NCBI GenBank assembly: GCA_033064195.1
Contig: JARBJD010000111.1
Span: forward strand, 124,001-188,000
Source of the DNA: Blattamonas nauphoetae
Taxonomy: Eukaryota; Preaxostyla; Oxymonadida
Reading direction: 5' to 3'
DNA: 64,000 nt
The notes beneath the pieces were generated by a model. That model made no database searches. It was not told the DNA's origin and was given only the letters and a program-made list of their open reading frames with translations. How positions within the stretch are numbered: the first letter of the stretch is position 1; each line of letters opens with the position of its first letter. This document shows positions 11,204-23,540 of this stretch, piece by piece. A program made the position numbers and the translations under genes.

Positions 11204-14200
11204 TCAATTGAGGATGAGATCGGACGGCCTTGATTCGCTCGAGAAGCATCCTGTACTTTCCAGCAGTCGAAGTCCCTCCGCCAAGGCGTGTTCAGAACGC
11301 CCTCGAAAGACGAGTCTGACAGTCCACAGCTGATCGGAGAGGGGAGTTTGAGAGAAGAGGAGAGGGGCAGTCTGGATGGCAGGGTGATTCTGAAGGGTGA
11401 ATGACGTGTCGATGAGGGACTGGCGGAGATTCGTTGGGACTGTCGATGGGGACGGAACACTCAGATCGTCAAATTGGGTCCCACCGTTGATGAGGAACGA
11501 CGACGGAGCTAAAGAAAAGGAGAAATATTGAGACAAAACACAAAAAAGAGAGAAATGCTGGATGAAGGGAAGAGCTCAAACCTTTTGGTCTTGGGGCGCG
11601 TCCTGTGACGACACACAAGAACAGTTCCTGCATCCACGTGGTGGTTGCAAAGGCCCGAGAGAACAGGACGTTTTGCGATCCCAAGTCTTCTTCTTCCCAT
11701 TCTTCCTCTTCGGCCTCTTCTTCTTCCTCCCATTCTTCTTCATCCGCTGTGTTCGTTGCTGACAATTTGCGTTGGAGAATGATGGCAGGAAGTGGGCGTG
11801 TAAACAAAGCAGAGATCATCTCGTCTTCAGCATCTTCATCCTCGTCCTTTCGCCTTAATTTCATTTTTGGTTGTTGGAATTTGATAGAATAAAAGTTTGC
11901 TCTCCGAAGAGCAGTGGCAAACGAGCGAGTGTCCATGCACACACACCTTGAGCAACTATACCCAACAGGAAGCGTCCAATAAAGAGAAATGAATCCTTTT
12001 GGTGTGAGTGGAACCGGAACGAAGAACGTCTGAGGTGGAATGCGATATGAGAGAGTTCTGAAGTGAACTGTCGGGACTGGAAGACGGATTGTCCGAACCC
12101 CCTGCTGGAGAAACTTGTCCTGTGAATCCTGGTTTTCCGATGGGAGTGCGTGGGGGTCATGTGCGGACGAGAAGGTCGAATTGAGGTCGACACAGTGCTG
12201 CGAGTAGAGTTTGATCGCATCCTCTTTTGTGTGGGCAGCAGAGTGGACACCAACCACAAAGGAGATGCTGCAGTCGTGGAGTGGGGCGGTCGGAGTGAAG
12301 ACAAACGTGATGGCCTCATACCCTCCGCGTGCAGCAAGGAATGGAATCACTCGGACCGCAGAGAGCGGCGACGCTGAGAGAACAATCGAAGGAGACGAAG
12401 GAAGAGCTCGGATGACGATCCCAGAGAAGGAGTATGGAGACGAGTTGATGAGGGTGACTGTCAAGGTCAGCCGCCCTTCGTCGGGGATGACAGCATGTCG
12501 ACAAGTGACGTCGATGGGTGTTGAGCACGTTGACGAGGTGAGGAGCTGTTCGTGTTCGTGATCCGCAAAAGAAGGAGGCGCGACACTTTGGCGGAACTGG
12601 CTGGAATTGAAGGCCGAGTCGAAGATCTTCGCCTTCTCCTTCGACGTGGTTGGGTACGAAGAGGGAGGCGGAGGGAGAGTGTGTCCCGTGGCGAGCGAGG
12701 AAGTGGCTTTGGTGATATCCGCAACAGTCGCGCTGAGATCCCGTCCAGTTGTGATGGATTGCACTCGTTTTGTGATGTCTGTGGGTGACGGGAGGGATTT
12801 GAAGGAGAAGTTGGTGTGCGAGATAATCTCCTGCTCGACCTTGTCTTTCGACTGGAACAATTCGAGGAGAGTGCGGAACCGGGCAAGATGCATCTGACCC
12901 GTGAAGTTCCAGCCGAGTGTCCGACAGCGATCCAGCAGCGACACCACAGTCTTCAGAGTGGCGCTTCCTGGCGTCGACTTCTCCGCCTGACTAACCAACG
13001 TGAGCAGAGCTGCAAAGGAGAGATGAATGAGTGGGGGCACAATGGGAGGAGGAGTTGGAGAGTGCCCCATCTTTCCAGTCCGAGCAGCTTCATCCATAGC
13101 AACTCGTCTGTTCGTGCTGGTGAACCAATCTGTAACATACGGGATGAACAATGAGAATGACGTTTTTGGAATAGTGGGAATGAGAGAAAGAGCAAGACAG
13201 TGCTGTGAAAGGAGATTAACACTGCTCAACGTCGTAGTTAGAGTTGTTTGCGAGTTGTTATGATTTTTAGTTGTGAGGAGAATAAGGGCGAGTGCATTGA
13301 CAATGGTCGGTGTTGACGACATCTGATGTGTCGACAATGCTGGAATAAATGTTGTAAGATCCAATGGAGATTGACGTTGAAGGCTTACAGTGATAAACAC
13401 GGTGAGAAACTCTCCAAAGTGAATAGGACTTAAAGGAGCAAGTTGGAGAAGAAAATCGCGTATCCAATGCCCACATGCACCTTGTTCTTCTGGTTTCAAT
13501 GGAAGTGATGGAACAACGAGTTTTTCGGGAATATTGCGTCTGTTGATCATTTGGGAGATCGAAGAGCCTGGTTTTGGAAGATTTTGAGCTTTTTGTTGGC
13601 CAAATCCGGGGATAGGCGCCGAAAAATTAATGTGGGCATACAGAAATTGTGTTAAGATGTTGAAGAGAGTTTCTTTGTCGTGGAGGAAGAAGAGTGAGAG
13701 ACTATTGGCATAAGTCAAGGCAAATATCGAGACAAAGAGGATGAAGTTCTGGAATGTGTTGATTATTGGCCCACTGGAGGTCATAATGAAGAGACGAGAT
13801 GACAATGTGAGGAGTGCTTGCGATGGAAGAGATGATGAAACAAATTGAGGAAGAGCATTTGAGAGAGACATGATAACAGAGTGAAGAATAGGCGGGGGAG
13901 GTGAGAAATTGCGAGCATGTGACATGAGAGACAGAAGAGACAAAGCGATTGCGAGTGGTTGTGATGGAGAATGAGCCTGCTTCATTGTGAAGTATTGGAG
14001 AGCATTCATTGCTTCATCTATTGCTGGATGTTTTGGGAGTGATTTTGGGTCACATTTTTGAAAGATGACGCGCAGTGTAAAGATATTGATCCGAATGAGA
14101 TCAGGAAGAACTCCACTCGAACAGAGTGGGGCAATAAGGCTAAGCTCCTTCAAAAATGGTGATGTAGGAACAACATTTTCTTCAGTCCAACCTTCAATGA

Positions 14201-15130
14201 GAGGGCGATACGCTTCGGACTCGATCCAATCTCCTAGTAATTTCATTAGGATGTCATACAACTGTATAACATTTGGGGCAAGTGATCTCTGAAAGTTTGG
14301 TTGATATGTGTACTTTTCGAGGGGATTTGTGCCAGGCTTTGTGTTTGGAGTCGGAGGGGCCGGTGCACCAATGGAATGAGAGCTTGGAGTTGTGCCTTTC
14401 TTTGTGGGTGCCGGGTCAGGGGGTGGAAGATGATATTCTTCTGGTTTTAACAATGAAAATTTCGCTGGTACGATGTGATATAGAAATTCATTGAGGACAG
14501 ATTTAAAGTCAGAGAGGAGAGATGAGACATGAAGGATCCACTAGAGGAGGAAATCAATGAGGAAGAGAGACAAATACCGAAGGATCCCAAGTCTTAGAAG
14601 CCAATGAATTGTTTCCTCTCTCGACAACACGTACACAAGTTTGGAGGAAGAGAAGGATCTCAGTCCAGATTGGCTTGATCCATTCGTACGGTTCAGGAAC
14701 TACAGGAGTGACAGGTTCGTTCTTTTTGGATTTCTTTTTGTCCTTTGTTGCTTCTTCAACTTTTGGTGGAGGTGGTTTTGACCCATCCGGGAGTTCGAAC
14801 TCAGTTTGATTTAGGAAGTGGAAGAGACGGGCACGAAGTGGTCTTTGTGAATCAAGGACACCCTAAACAAAAAAGGGAGAATATCGAGTGATAGAGTAAT
14901 TGAGAAATGATTATACACGAAACACGACAGTATACCATGATTTGTTCCTTCCCGAGGTTTGTGATGTAACGGATGGCCTGAACGACATCAGAATTCTTCT
15001 GTGACTGTAATTGTTTCAGTAAAAGGGCAGTCACATCGGTCGATGGAGGTAGATTCATGAAATCGACTTCTCGAGCTTCTACGAGAAACCTTTTAGGCTG
15101 ATCTATGTCAAACAACAAAGAGTGATTCAT
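11204..15130 (-). CDS. TPLATE-like subunit of a TSET-type coat complex
   Basis: Four exons (15130-14936, 14862-14578, 14540-11582, 11508-11204), introns of 73, 37 and 73 nt, about 1,247 aa. The N-terminal half is helical and adaptin-like, with DVTALLLKQLQSQKNSDVVQ early on. After about residue 720 an appendage-like beta region appears (LTLTVTLINSSPYSFSG), then the segment YRIPPQTFFVPVPLTPKGF ending in LYWTLP. This parallels plant TPLATE's YKIPLTELLLPHKISPVEFF...LWPSLP motif. Plant TPLATE is 1,176 aa, close in size. TSET is an ancient relative of AP and COPI coats that acts at the plasma membrane in endocytosis. A Glu-rich stretch (near 11690-11760) is an insert. A further 3' splice (donor near 11225, acceptor near 11133) could replace the last residues. 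A beta-adaptin of another AP complex is the main alternative. Confidence 0.55.
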
Positions 15131-15162
15131 CCTTCTTCGTTGTGCACATTCATTGAAATATA
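15131..15162. promoter_or_regulatory. 32-nt bidirectional start-to-start interval
   Basis: Only 32 bases separate the ATG of the TPLATE-like gene (minus strand, 15130) from the ATG of the importin gene (plus strand, 15163). Both starts agree with family N-termini. Any promoter must therefore be contained here or extend into the opposite gene's first exon. The interval ends in an A/T-rich run (GAAATATA). I cannot identify an initiator or TATA element with confidence. Confidence 0.5.
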
Positions 15163-18100
15163 ATGGATCTTCAACAATTTTATCTTCTCTTGAACGACAC
15201 CACCCAACCAAACACAGAAATTGTGAAACATGCTCAGGACACCCTTGCCGGCCTTTACAATCAGAACCCCTCATTATATGCAACTCTGTGCATCAATGCA
15301 CTACAAACAAGCTCTGATGAAAAAGTTTTTAACGTTCTCAACTTCTCTATCTTTTCCTTTTCATCTGCTCACCAAATAGATTCTATCAACCGTTTTTACT
15401 CGACTCCGCTACAATCTCATGACCTCACCTGCATACCCATCGTTGCTTGAACTTATCTCACCAGAATTGGTCGAGAATTTGAAAAACTCCCTCATCAGCA
15501 TCCTCTTCAATCCGAACACACCGTCTAGTTCGAGACGTCTGTGCGCATCTATCATCACTGAATTTGGACAAGCAGCATTCGAGCTACGTATCTGCCTTCT
15601 TGAATTAATTTGATCAGAAAAACCATATTGGCCCGATTTTCTCAGTTTTGTTTTCGAGACAGCCAGCCACGACAATCCCTCAATTCAGGAAAGCATGCTG
15701 TTCGGGATATCCGATTTAGTACGTTCAAATGACGAAATGTTTCGTCCATATGCACAGCAATTTGCCCAACTCATCCTGAATACACTCGCTGAGACTAAAC
15801 CACAAACGGTCTTCATTTCCAATCTTTCATCTTCTCAGAGTCAACTCAAGGCAGTTGCTCTTCTTTCAGCATTTCTGCAGGTCTTTCCAAAAGATCCATC
15901 TCTTATCGAGCCTCTTCGCCAGACCATCCCATCAGTGATTCGAGTATGTCATCTTCCATCCTTATTCTTATTCCCCAGCTGCTAACCCAATGTCTAAATC
16001 AAGGTCAGGAAGACGATTGTGTTGAAATTCTCAAAAGCCTTATTTCCATTGTCGAGGGTCGCCCAACGTTCTTCGGTGACGCCCTCATGGAAACCATCCT
16101 CCCTGGGATGTTCGTGATTGTCGCCAACCCATCAGTCTCTCTTGTGAAACCGTCAGTTTCTCCAAACAAAGCGCATCTTTTCCAAACCGACTACGTCAAG
16201 TCTCCTCACCATCTCTCTGTGCGGTTGCTCTGTCTTGACTTCATCTCAGTTGCCGTCACAGGAATTGATGACAAAGTCAGAACCACATTTTGCAAGTCGC
16301 TCCTGAAAATGGCAAAAGACGGGTCAGTGCTGGAACGATTTCTCACTCTCTTTCTAACAACTGTCGCCACGTTCATGTTGGAGTTTGAGGAGGAGGAAGA
16401 CGAGAACTGTTGGCTGAATCCCACCGACGAGGTCAAAATCGACTATCACGAAAGTCTGATTGGACGATGCTTCTCCTACCTGAACAGAATGTCCACAGCA
16501 GTGAAGGCCAAACACTTCTTCCCGCTGTTCGCTCAACTCGTTGGCCAACTCCTCACGTTTGGAGATGGCATGAACCCCCCCTGCCCCACCGCGTACCGAC
16601 ACCATGTCGTGGGGAATTTCATCATCGGGGCGTGCATTGAAGGGGTTGTTGATTCTTTGAAGAATCCGTCAGATTTGCAGAACCTCCTCCAACTCGTCTC
16701 ACGTTCCTTTGCTTTGTATCCCAACCCACTTCCGGGAAGAAACGGTGCTCAGCTTCTTCCGTACCCCAACCAAATCGAAGTGTATTCTGCAATCAATGCC
16801 ATCAGTCACATGGTCGACAACTTGGGCAATTACTTCTTCAAACCATTTGCTGGGACACTTCAGCAGTATCTCCTCGCTGGGCTGAGCAGTTGCAGTTGCC
16901 GAAATGTCCAAATCAACACGTCTTTGTGTCTTATCAACATCTTCAGCCAGACCAGCAAATATCTGAAGCCACTTTGTGTTCCAATCGCTGAGCAAATTAC
17001 TGAAATCTTAACAGTTGAGCTCTCACAACCCCCTCGGGATGTCGAAAACCAGTACAACCTCCGGAACATCGCCCTTGGATCGCTCATCTACATTCTCGAC
17101 AGTTCAGGCGACAATGCTGCTGACATGCTCCCCTTCTTGTTCAGTGCTCTCTCGGGTATTGTGGAGATGCCAAACATCACAACGAGCGTCGATCGGCAGT
17201 TTCAGGGCCGGGCGGCTCAAGCTCTCGCCTCTCTTTTGGTCTCAGCTGGCTCTGCGTCTGAACCGTATCTTGACAAGTATGTTGAGATCATGTCAAGCCT
17301 CTCCCGACAAATCGGGACAGATCCAAAAAGCCAGAACGACGAGCGGATGCAGTATGTGAAGCAATCGTGGCTCAAAATGTCGGAGCTTTTGAAGGAACGC
17401 TTCGTTCACGTTTTGGACATTGTCCTCCCGCCTCTTCTGCAAAGTGCCTCCAGAACTGGCGATTCAATCCATGCCGAGATCAAGGACCAATACACCGAGA
17501 TTCTGCAGGAGGACGGGATGGTCATCACGACTGGCGAGAATGCTCTGGTTGCGAGAGAAGACGCCTTCAGCAATCTGTCCACATACGCTGAAACCCTTGG
17601 CCAGCATTTTGCTCCGTATGTCCAGAGCTGTTTGGACGTTTGCATGGAAGCCCTTCGCGACGGAGTTCCCGAAACAGTCTTCACCCAACAGGCAGAAGAG
17701 CAGAGAGGCACTGACGATGCTGAGACACGGAGGTACTTGATCACCTCCACCCCCGTCGCGGCCATCGTGTCATTAATCGCGGAGTGTCTCGTCAGCCTCT
17801 CTCTCGCAATTGTCGACAAGCACCACCCAGCAGCCTTCAACCGCCGCAAAGAAGACGACGGACAGGAGTCATTTCTCCCTGCTGCCCTCCAAGACCCTCT
17901 CCCCCTCGAGATTCTCTCTCGACCCCTCTCAGACCTTGCCCAAGAAGCGGGGGTGGTGAATCCGATGACTGTCTTGCAGTCATTCCAACCATACATTCTT
18001 TATTTGTGCTCGTTGGACTTCGTCGAATACCAAGAAAAGTGTGCGATGCTTGATAGCTTCCGGAACATGATGTACGCCTTCTCGCCATTCATCTCGTCGC

Positions 18101-19659
18101 AAGTTCACTTCCCTCCACTCCCATACCCTCGAGAACAGACCATCGGGGAGCCACAAATGTTCTTTGACATCGCTCAGATCGTCTCCTTCATCAAATCCCA
18201 ACTCATCCTCACTGTGCAGTATCGAACCAAAGCCCTCTCCGATCACAACCTCGACGGACTCGAAATCCAGGAAGCCGAAGACGATTTCGGCGCTGTGGAA
18301 CTCGATGCGCAGGACGACGCTGAAGCAGCTGGCCAATATTTCTCAGAACTTGTTGGATTATCCGAAACGTTGTTTGAGCTGTATCGACAATACTACACCC
18401 CACACATGCTGACCCTCTTCCCCTCGTTCATGCTCCAACTCTCTCCAAACGAATCTGAAAAGCAACTCTACCGCGATGCCGATGACCGAACATCCGCTCT
18501 GTACGCTCTCGCTCTCATGATCCTCTTTGGCGGTGATCAATCATACGCAATGCTTCCGCAACTTGCCCCCATTTTTATCTCGTTCGTGCAAGCATGTGCT
18601 ACTGATTACATGGAGAAGACAGAGTCTCGGAGAGACAGGGGACAAAAGGTCAAGACGAGACAAAAGAAACAAGCTGCGATGAGTGCTGGAAGCTCTCTCT
18701 TGATCATCAGCTCCGCGGAAACGTCAACTTGGCAGAATGCCAGTTATGGACTGGGAATGGCAGTGGAGAAAGATATGGAATGGATGAAATGGCTTCTCTT
18801 GAATAAAGAAGCCACTCCTCTCCAGATTGTCAGCAGCTTCTTTACTCAGTCACAGACCCCAACCGCCATGTCAACATCTTTCCCGAATCTCCCGCTCGGG
18901 TCTCTCTTCTTCCCCTATTTGCAGCAGAGCATTGAAGCTCTCACGGGATGCATCCGAATCAGTGGGAAGGACGACCACAGTTTCCTGAAAGCACACGAGA
19001 CAGCAGTCTCCGCCCTCAGCAAAGTTCTGAGATGGTTGGAACTCGTTCAAGCCTTGTTCGAAGCTGTCATCAACCGCAAACGTGAAATTCAGCCACATCT
19101 CATCTCACTCCCACCAGCAACATCCCAACATTTCATCCCCTTCCTCCTCCGAAAGCAAGAGACTCCACTAATGGACGACCCTGAAGTCAACGATCAGCAC
19201 ATTCAAAGTGTAACAGCCCAACTTGCTCTTCTCCAGCAACAACGCCAACACCTTCTTGCCGTTTGGAGCAAGCAACTCCCGCTCTTGGTGGATGAGGAAG
19301 AAGCCGTGTGTTGCCACAATATGCTCACGATGTATGCAAAGGAAGGGAATCCTATAGTTCTTGCCAGCGGAGAATTGGAAGGCGATATTCAGTGTGGGAT
19401 GCTCATTGCACAGGCACTCAACGGAACACTCTCTGGACCACTTCCCGAAGTTGCTTTTCCATATTTCAGAAGGATTGTCTCAATCCTCATGCAGATAATC
19501 AGATCGTCACATGCTTCAGAAGCAAGTAGTCCTATTTTGGAGGAGATGCTCCAGAAACTTTCTTCATATCTCCCTCAGGAAGTTTTGCAAACTCTGTGGA
19601 GCGAGCAGTCTGAAGAACGGCAAGAAATCCTCAATAACTTTTTTAATCTCACAAATTAG
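15163..19659 (+). CDS. Importin-5/Kap121-type karyopherin beta
   Basis: Four exons (15163-15324, 15380-15587, 15618-15943, 15979-19659), introns of 55, 30 and 35 nt, about 1,458 aa. The N-terminus QQFYLLLNDTTQPNTEIVKH matches IPO5 (QQFYLLLGNLLSPDN), and the protein is a continuous array of HEAT-like helical repeats with an acidic loop near FEEEEDENCW. The C-terminal segment LPLLVDEEEAVCCHNML followed by NPIVL corresponds to IPO5 LPLHEDKEEAVQTFNYL...HPIVL. Importin-5 carries ribosomal proteins, histones and other cargo through nuclear pores under RanGTP control. It is longer than the human protein (about 1,100 aa), mainly through low-conservation inserts in the middle and last third. Confidence 0.88.
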
Positions 19660-19778
19660 AGATCCTTTCCTTTTTTTCACTTCATAATGAAAGATTGAAT
19701 CTTGGAAGACGATTTTGTTGGAAGGGTTTCTTCAGAATTTTGTTGGTTATGGGGAAACTGGTGTGAACGATAAATATC

Positions 19779-20228
19779 ATGAACTACTCATTTTCTCGAA
19801 CACAACCAGCTGCTGGATACACTGCTTATTCTAATCCACCTGTCAATTGGAGATGTCTATCTGCAAGTGCCGCACCATACAGGAAATATGATCTCATCCA
19901 ACATCCACTTGGATACGATACGCGCCGACCATTCCAAACACATCCCTATGTTCCTGATTCACCAGAAACATCGGGGATTCCATTGGTATGCATCCATCGT
20001 GACCTGAAACTCCCTGAACCACTGCACCAACCAAGAGTTCCATGTTCTGACTATCGTCCTCCTAAAAAGGAGCTCTCGAAGAGTGACATTGAAGCAATGA
20101 TTCTTGGAAAGCCACAACTCCTTAGTACCCCAATGAAAACACACCAAACATATTATTATCCCAAACAAAAGAAAAAGGGAAAAAAACGACCACGATCTCA
20201 ATTCCCTTCACAGGGTTACTCCCCCTAA
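19779..20228 (+). CDS. Unknown small Pro/Tyr-rich protein
   Basis: A single exon of 149 aa. It is rich in proline, tyrosine and basic residues (for example RKYDLIQHPLGYDTRRPFQT) with no signal peptide or membrane segment. It ends in a Lys-rich tail. Composition and size resemble small axonemal microtubule-inner or ciliary proteins, but I recognise no family signature and offer that only as a possibility. It lies between the importin and eIF3b genes on the same strand, 119 nt after the former and 217 nt before the latter. Confidence 0.55.
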   Translation: MNYSFSRTQPAAGYTAYSNPPVNWRCLSASAAPYRKYDLIQHPLGYDTRRPFQTHPYVPDSPETSGIPLVCIHRDLKLPEPLHQPRVPCSDYRPPKKELSKSDIEAMILGKPQLLSTPMKTHQTYYYPKQKKKGKKRPRSQFPSQGYSP

Positions 20229-20445
20229 GAGAACTCTCGATTTCTTTAGTTATTATCTTCTTCTTTTCTTTGTTGAATAAGAAGTGGTCTTCACCACTCA
20301 ACACTTCATTTTTTCGTCAAATTGGTCTATTGTGAATGTTTTTATTGAAACTCGTCTTTTTTTCAAATTTAACTGTTGCTTGATGATGTTCTGATCAGTT
20401 CTATTTCATCGATTCATCATCCTCTTGGGCCGATCAAAATCTGAC

Positions 20446-23023
20446 ATGCTCTCTTCAGAAGATTTCAAGGTCAATCTTGATGAACCCATCCTGGAGTTCG
20501 AAAATACTATCGCAGTGTTTGGACTACCTACAATTGAGGAAGCCAAGAAGGCCACATTCATGAAATATCTTCGAACTTACATCCCAACAATGAATGACGG
20601 AGATGTCTACATGCCATTTAATGACGACAAAAAATCGAAGGGGTCTGCTTATTCACTCATCAATCATTCCAATTTTTTCTTTAATTTCACAGATTTGCGT
20701 TCATTACTTGCCCAAATGCAGCAAAAGCAGCTGAAGCAATTGATGCCTTCACAAAACCAAAAGAGAAGAAGAAGAAATTCTCAGCTGTTCCTTTCACATC
20801 ATTTTTGGAAATTGAACAACTTCCAGATGAATATGCTCCTAGGGAACCACCACCATTCCATGAAAGGGTTTCAACATTTTTCCACAATCATTCCTGCATT
20901 TCTTTATTCATTTGTTATATCTTAGAAAGGACTTCAAGAATATATGATGACTGATTCAGTCCGTTCTGTATTCTTGGAATATCGTTCTGTGGGGTCTCAG
21001 TACATGGAATTTGATCCTCTCCATGGAATCACCAATACACTCGAAATTGTATCTATCATTTAACTTCCTCTGAACAATAATCTTCATTTCTCTGTTAATT
21101 ATAGCAAGGAGACGAGCCACCACTCAATCCAACATGGTCCCCACTTGGAACCTACCTCTCCAACAATCGTCCAGAAGGTGTCGAAGTCCGAGGTGGCCCA
21201 CACCTCGACGTGCTCCTGAGACTTCCTCATCCTCGTGTTCAATTTCATGGCTTCTCCCCGAAAGACAACTATCTCTTGACTTTTTCTGAGGTAATCCTTC
21301 CTCAATTCTCCTAAACTATTGTTCCCCTTCTCTACTATTCAATCAGAATCCTGAGGATGGTCCACAGATGGGTCGTCCAGTCATTTGGAGGCTCGATACC
21401 ATGGAACAATTCACTTTCCCATTCGCAGTCAATATGAGAAGCAACCCCGTCCGCTGGTCTGGAGATGAACAATGGCTTGCCTTTGCTGATGTTGACACAG
21501 GTGACATTGAACCAGAAGAGGAGGAGGAACAAGAAGAGAACAACGAAGATGACAATCAAGAAAACGACAATTATGAACAAGAAGAAGAAATCAAAGCCCA
21601 GAAGAAACTGAAGTTCAATCCCTATCTCCGCCAACTGAACGATAAGGGCCGCCTTGTTTTGGTCTCAGTTCCATCAATGGAAGTCACCATAATTCCTCTC
21701 CCCAACATCAGGTACCAGCTTTCCTGGTCACCGTCGACCAAACCACTCCTTGCTTTGTGGACGGAGGGATACACGAGTCCTTCTCAGATTCGGATCTACA
21801 ACGCTCGAACCGAACAGTTTGACGCCATCAAAACAGTTTTTGATGCTCGAACTGTTCAGTTCATGTGGAGTGGTGATGGAAAAATGCTTGCTGCTGTGTG
21901 TGATATTGCAACAGTGGCATTTAATGAGAAGGGGAAGGTTACAGATAAGGTGAAGGAATGGACGATCGAGATCTTCAGATGTGGAGAAAAGAACATTCCA
22001 ATCGAATCACTTCCCTTCAGAGAAGCTATCCTCAAACTGGACTGGGAGCCCGTCTACCATCATTTTGCCGTCCTTGTCGGAGATCCTCTCAAACCAACCC
22101 CAGTCGTCTATTCAACAGCCAAAACTGGAAAGATCGAGAATGTATCCTCCCACGTGATCCAACCACGACCGTGCAACTTTATCAAGTGGAGTCCACAAGG
22201 AGGCTACCTTTTGGTTACTCAATTGAAGAAAGGATCTGGTTGTGGACAGATCGACATCTTCTCAATTGGGACACAAGGAGGTGAGCTTGAAATTCCAGAA
22301 ACGGTTGCAGAAGCCACAAGGATCATTCTTCCAACCATGAAAGTGAAGGAAGAAAAGAAGGAAGTTCGAGACAAGGTCCCTGTTCACAAGATTGGCACCA
22401 TCAACCATCCACTCTGTACTGGCCTTTCTTGGGATCCAACTGGCAGGTTTATTTGTGCAACCGTTGAATCCAACACAGATTCTGCAGGATACTCGTTCTA
22501 CAACGCACAGGGTGAATATTTGCATGATTCTGGTTTGATTGGAGATTTGAAGAAGTTGGTTTGGAGACCATGGCAGGAAAGTCTCCTGAAAGAGAAAGAC
22601 ATCACTGACTTGAAGCAAAAAGACACCCAATCACGCATTTACGCAAAATACAAGAAAATGGATGAGCAAGCGAAGAAAACTGCTGACATTGCCAAGTATG
22701 CCAAGAAGGAAGAACAGAAGAAGTCGTTCTCTGAATGGAGGCAATCACTCCTCGATACAATCACAGAAATTAGGACGCTGACAGGCAGAAACCAGTCTCT
22801 TGGAGATAAGGAACATTGGATCGAGACCCAGACGGAGAAACTTGAGGAGTTGATGGTGGAAACAACTGAAGAACCCATGAAAATGATAGAAATCCCAATG
22901 AAGAAGAAGAGCGCACCCGTCCAGGCAGAAAAAACAGAGGGAGATGTGCCGAAAGAGAAGGAGGAAGAGCCAAAAACTGAGGAAACAAAAACAGAAGAAA
23001 AGACGGAAGCTCCCTCTGAGTAG
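20446..23023 (+). CDS. eIF3b, translation initiation factor 3 subunit B
   Basis: Five exons (20446-20642, 20693-20867, 20926-21048, 21105-21290, 21347-23023), introns of 50, 58, 56 and 56 nt, 785 aa. An N-terminal RRM has RNP1 as KGFAFITCPNAAKAAEAIDA across intron 1. Then come linker residues that dock the propeller and a WD40 beta-propeller with typical segments (PTWSPLGTYL, VQFHGFSPKDNYLLTFSE, GRPVIWRLDT, LDWEPVYHHFAVL, FIKWSPQGGYL, LSWDPTGRFI). A charged helical C-terminus carries WRPWQ followed by the KYKKMDEQAKK region that binds eIF3i/g in other species. It ends in a Glu/Lys-rich tail. A poly-acidic insert sits between blades. The ATG at 20446 is the first in frame with the RRM. Confidence 0.93.
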
Positions 23024-23540
23024 AATTTCATTTCATGATTCACAGTGAAGACAACGGTTTTGTAATCTGTGGAAAAATTTTTGAAAACTTGGGAGCGTAC
23101 CCCAGCTCGTAAAAACGAAGTATCTCAAATTTTTTGACAACTTTGAGAATGAGGAGTACTCTGACTGCATAAATTTGCATTTTTTGTCGGATAGATCATA
23201 GATCCCAAAATCAGATGAAAATCCGATCTAGGCTACAAAAATGATTTCCATTTCGCAAATTCTCTATAAAGATCCTTCTTATTCAGAATAAAACCATCAG
23301 TCGCTCAATATGATGACTAGAGAGTGAGAAAATGAACAGATGAAAAAAGTATGTTGTTTGCTCCAGAGAGACAAAATCAAGTCATTAACAACCGAATGAT
23401 GCTCATCCACAACTATTTGTCCACCAGACGAAAGTTTTTCAAAAGTGGTACAGGGGCTTGCTCTTACAAGTTTTCAAAAATTTTTCCACATCTCTAATTT
23501 GAGGCAAAAAATTGATGAAAATTAACCAAAATGAAGTAAT
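23024..23540. other. Convergent intergenic region containing an inverted-repeat element
   Basis: 517 bases lie between the stop codons of eIF3b and the dynein gene. No supported reading frame is present. Most of it is taken up by a 423-bp element bounded by inverted repeats (listed separately). Confidence 0.7.
23068..23490. mobile_element. MITE-like element with 24-bp perfect terminal inverted repeats
   Basis: Bases 23068-23091 (TGTGGAAAAATTTTTGAAAA plus CTTG) recur exactly, inverted, at 23467-23490. Similarity continues inward for about a dozen bases with mismatches (GGGAGCGTACCCC versus the complement GTAAGAGCAAGCCCC). The 375 bases between have no coding potential and are AT-rich. This is the shape of a non-autonomous DNA transposon or of a long hairpin that could help terminate the two convergent transcripts. 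A target-site duplication is not obvious in the flanks, so transposon origin is tentative. Confidence 0.5.

Noticed and set aside
13341-13389. GTAAG...CCAG segment inside the TPLATE-like exon resembling a 49-nt intron
   Set aside because: Removing it shifts the frame, while the unspliced reading continues in a long conserved exon.
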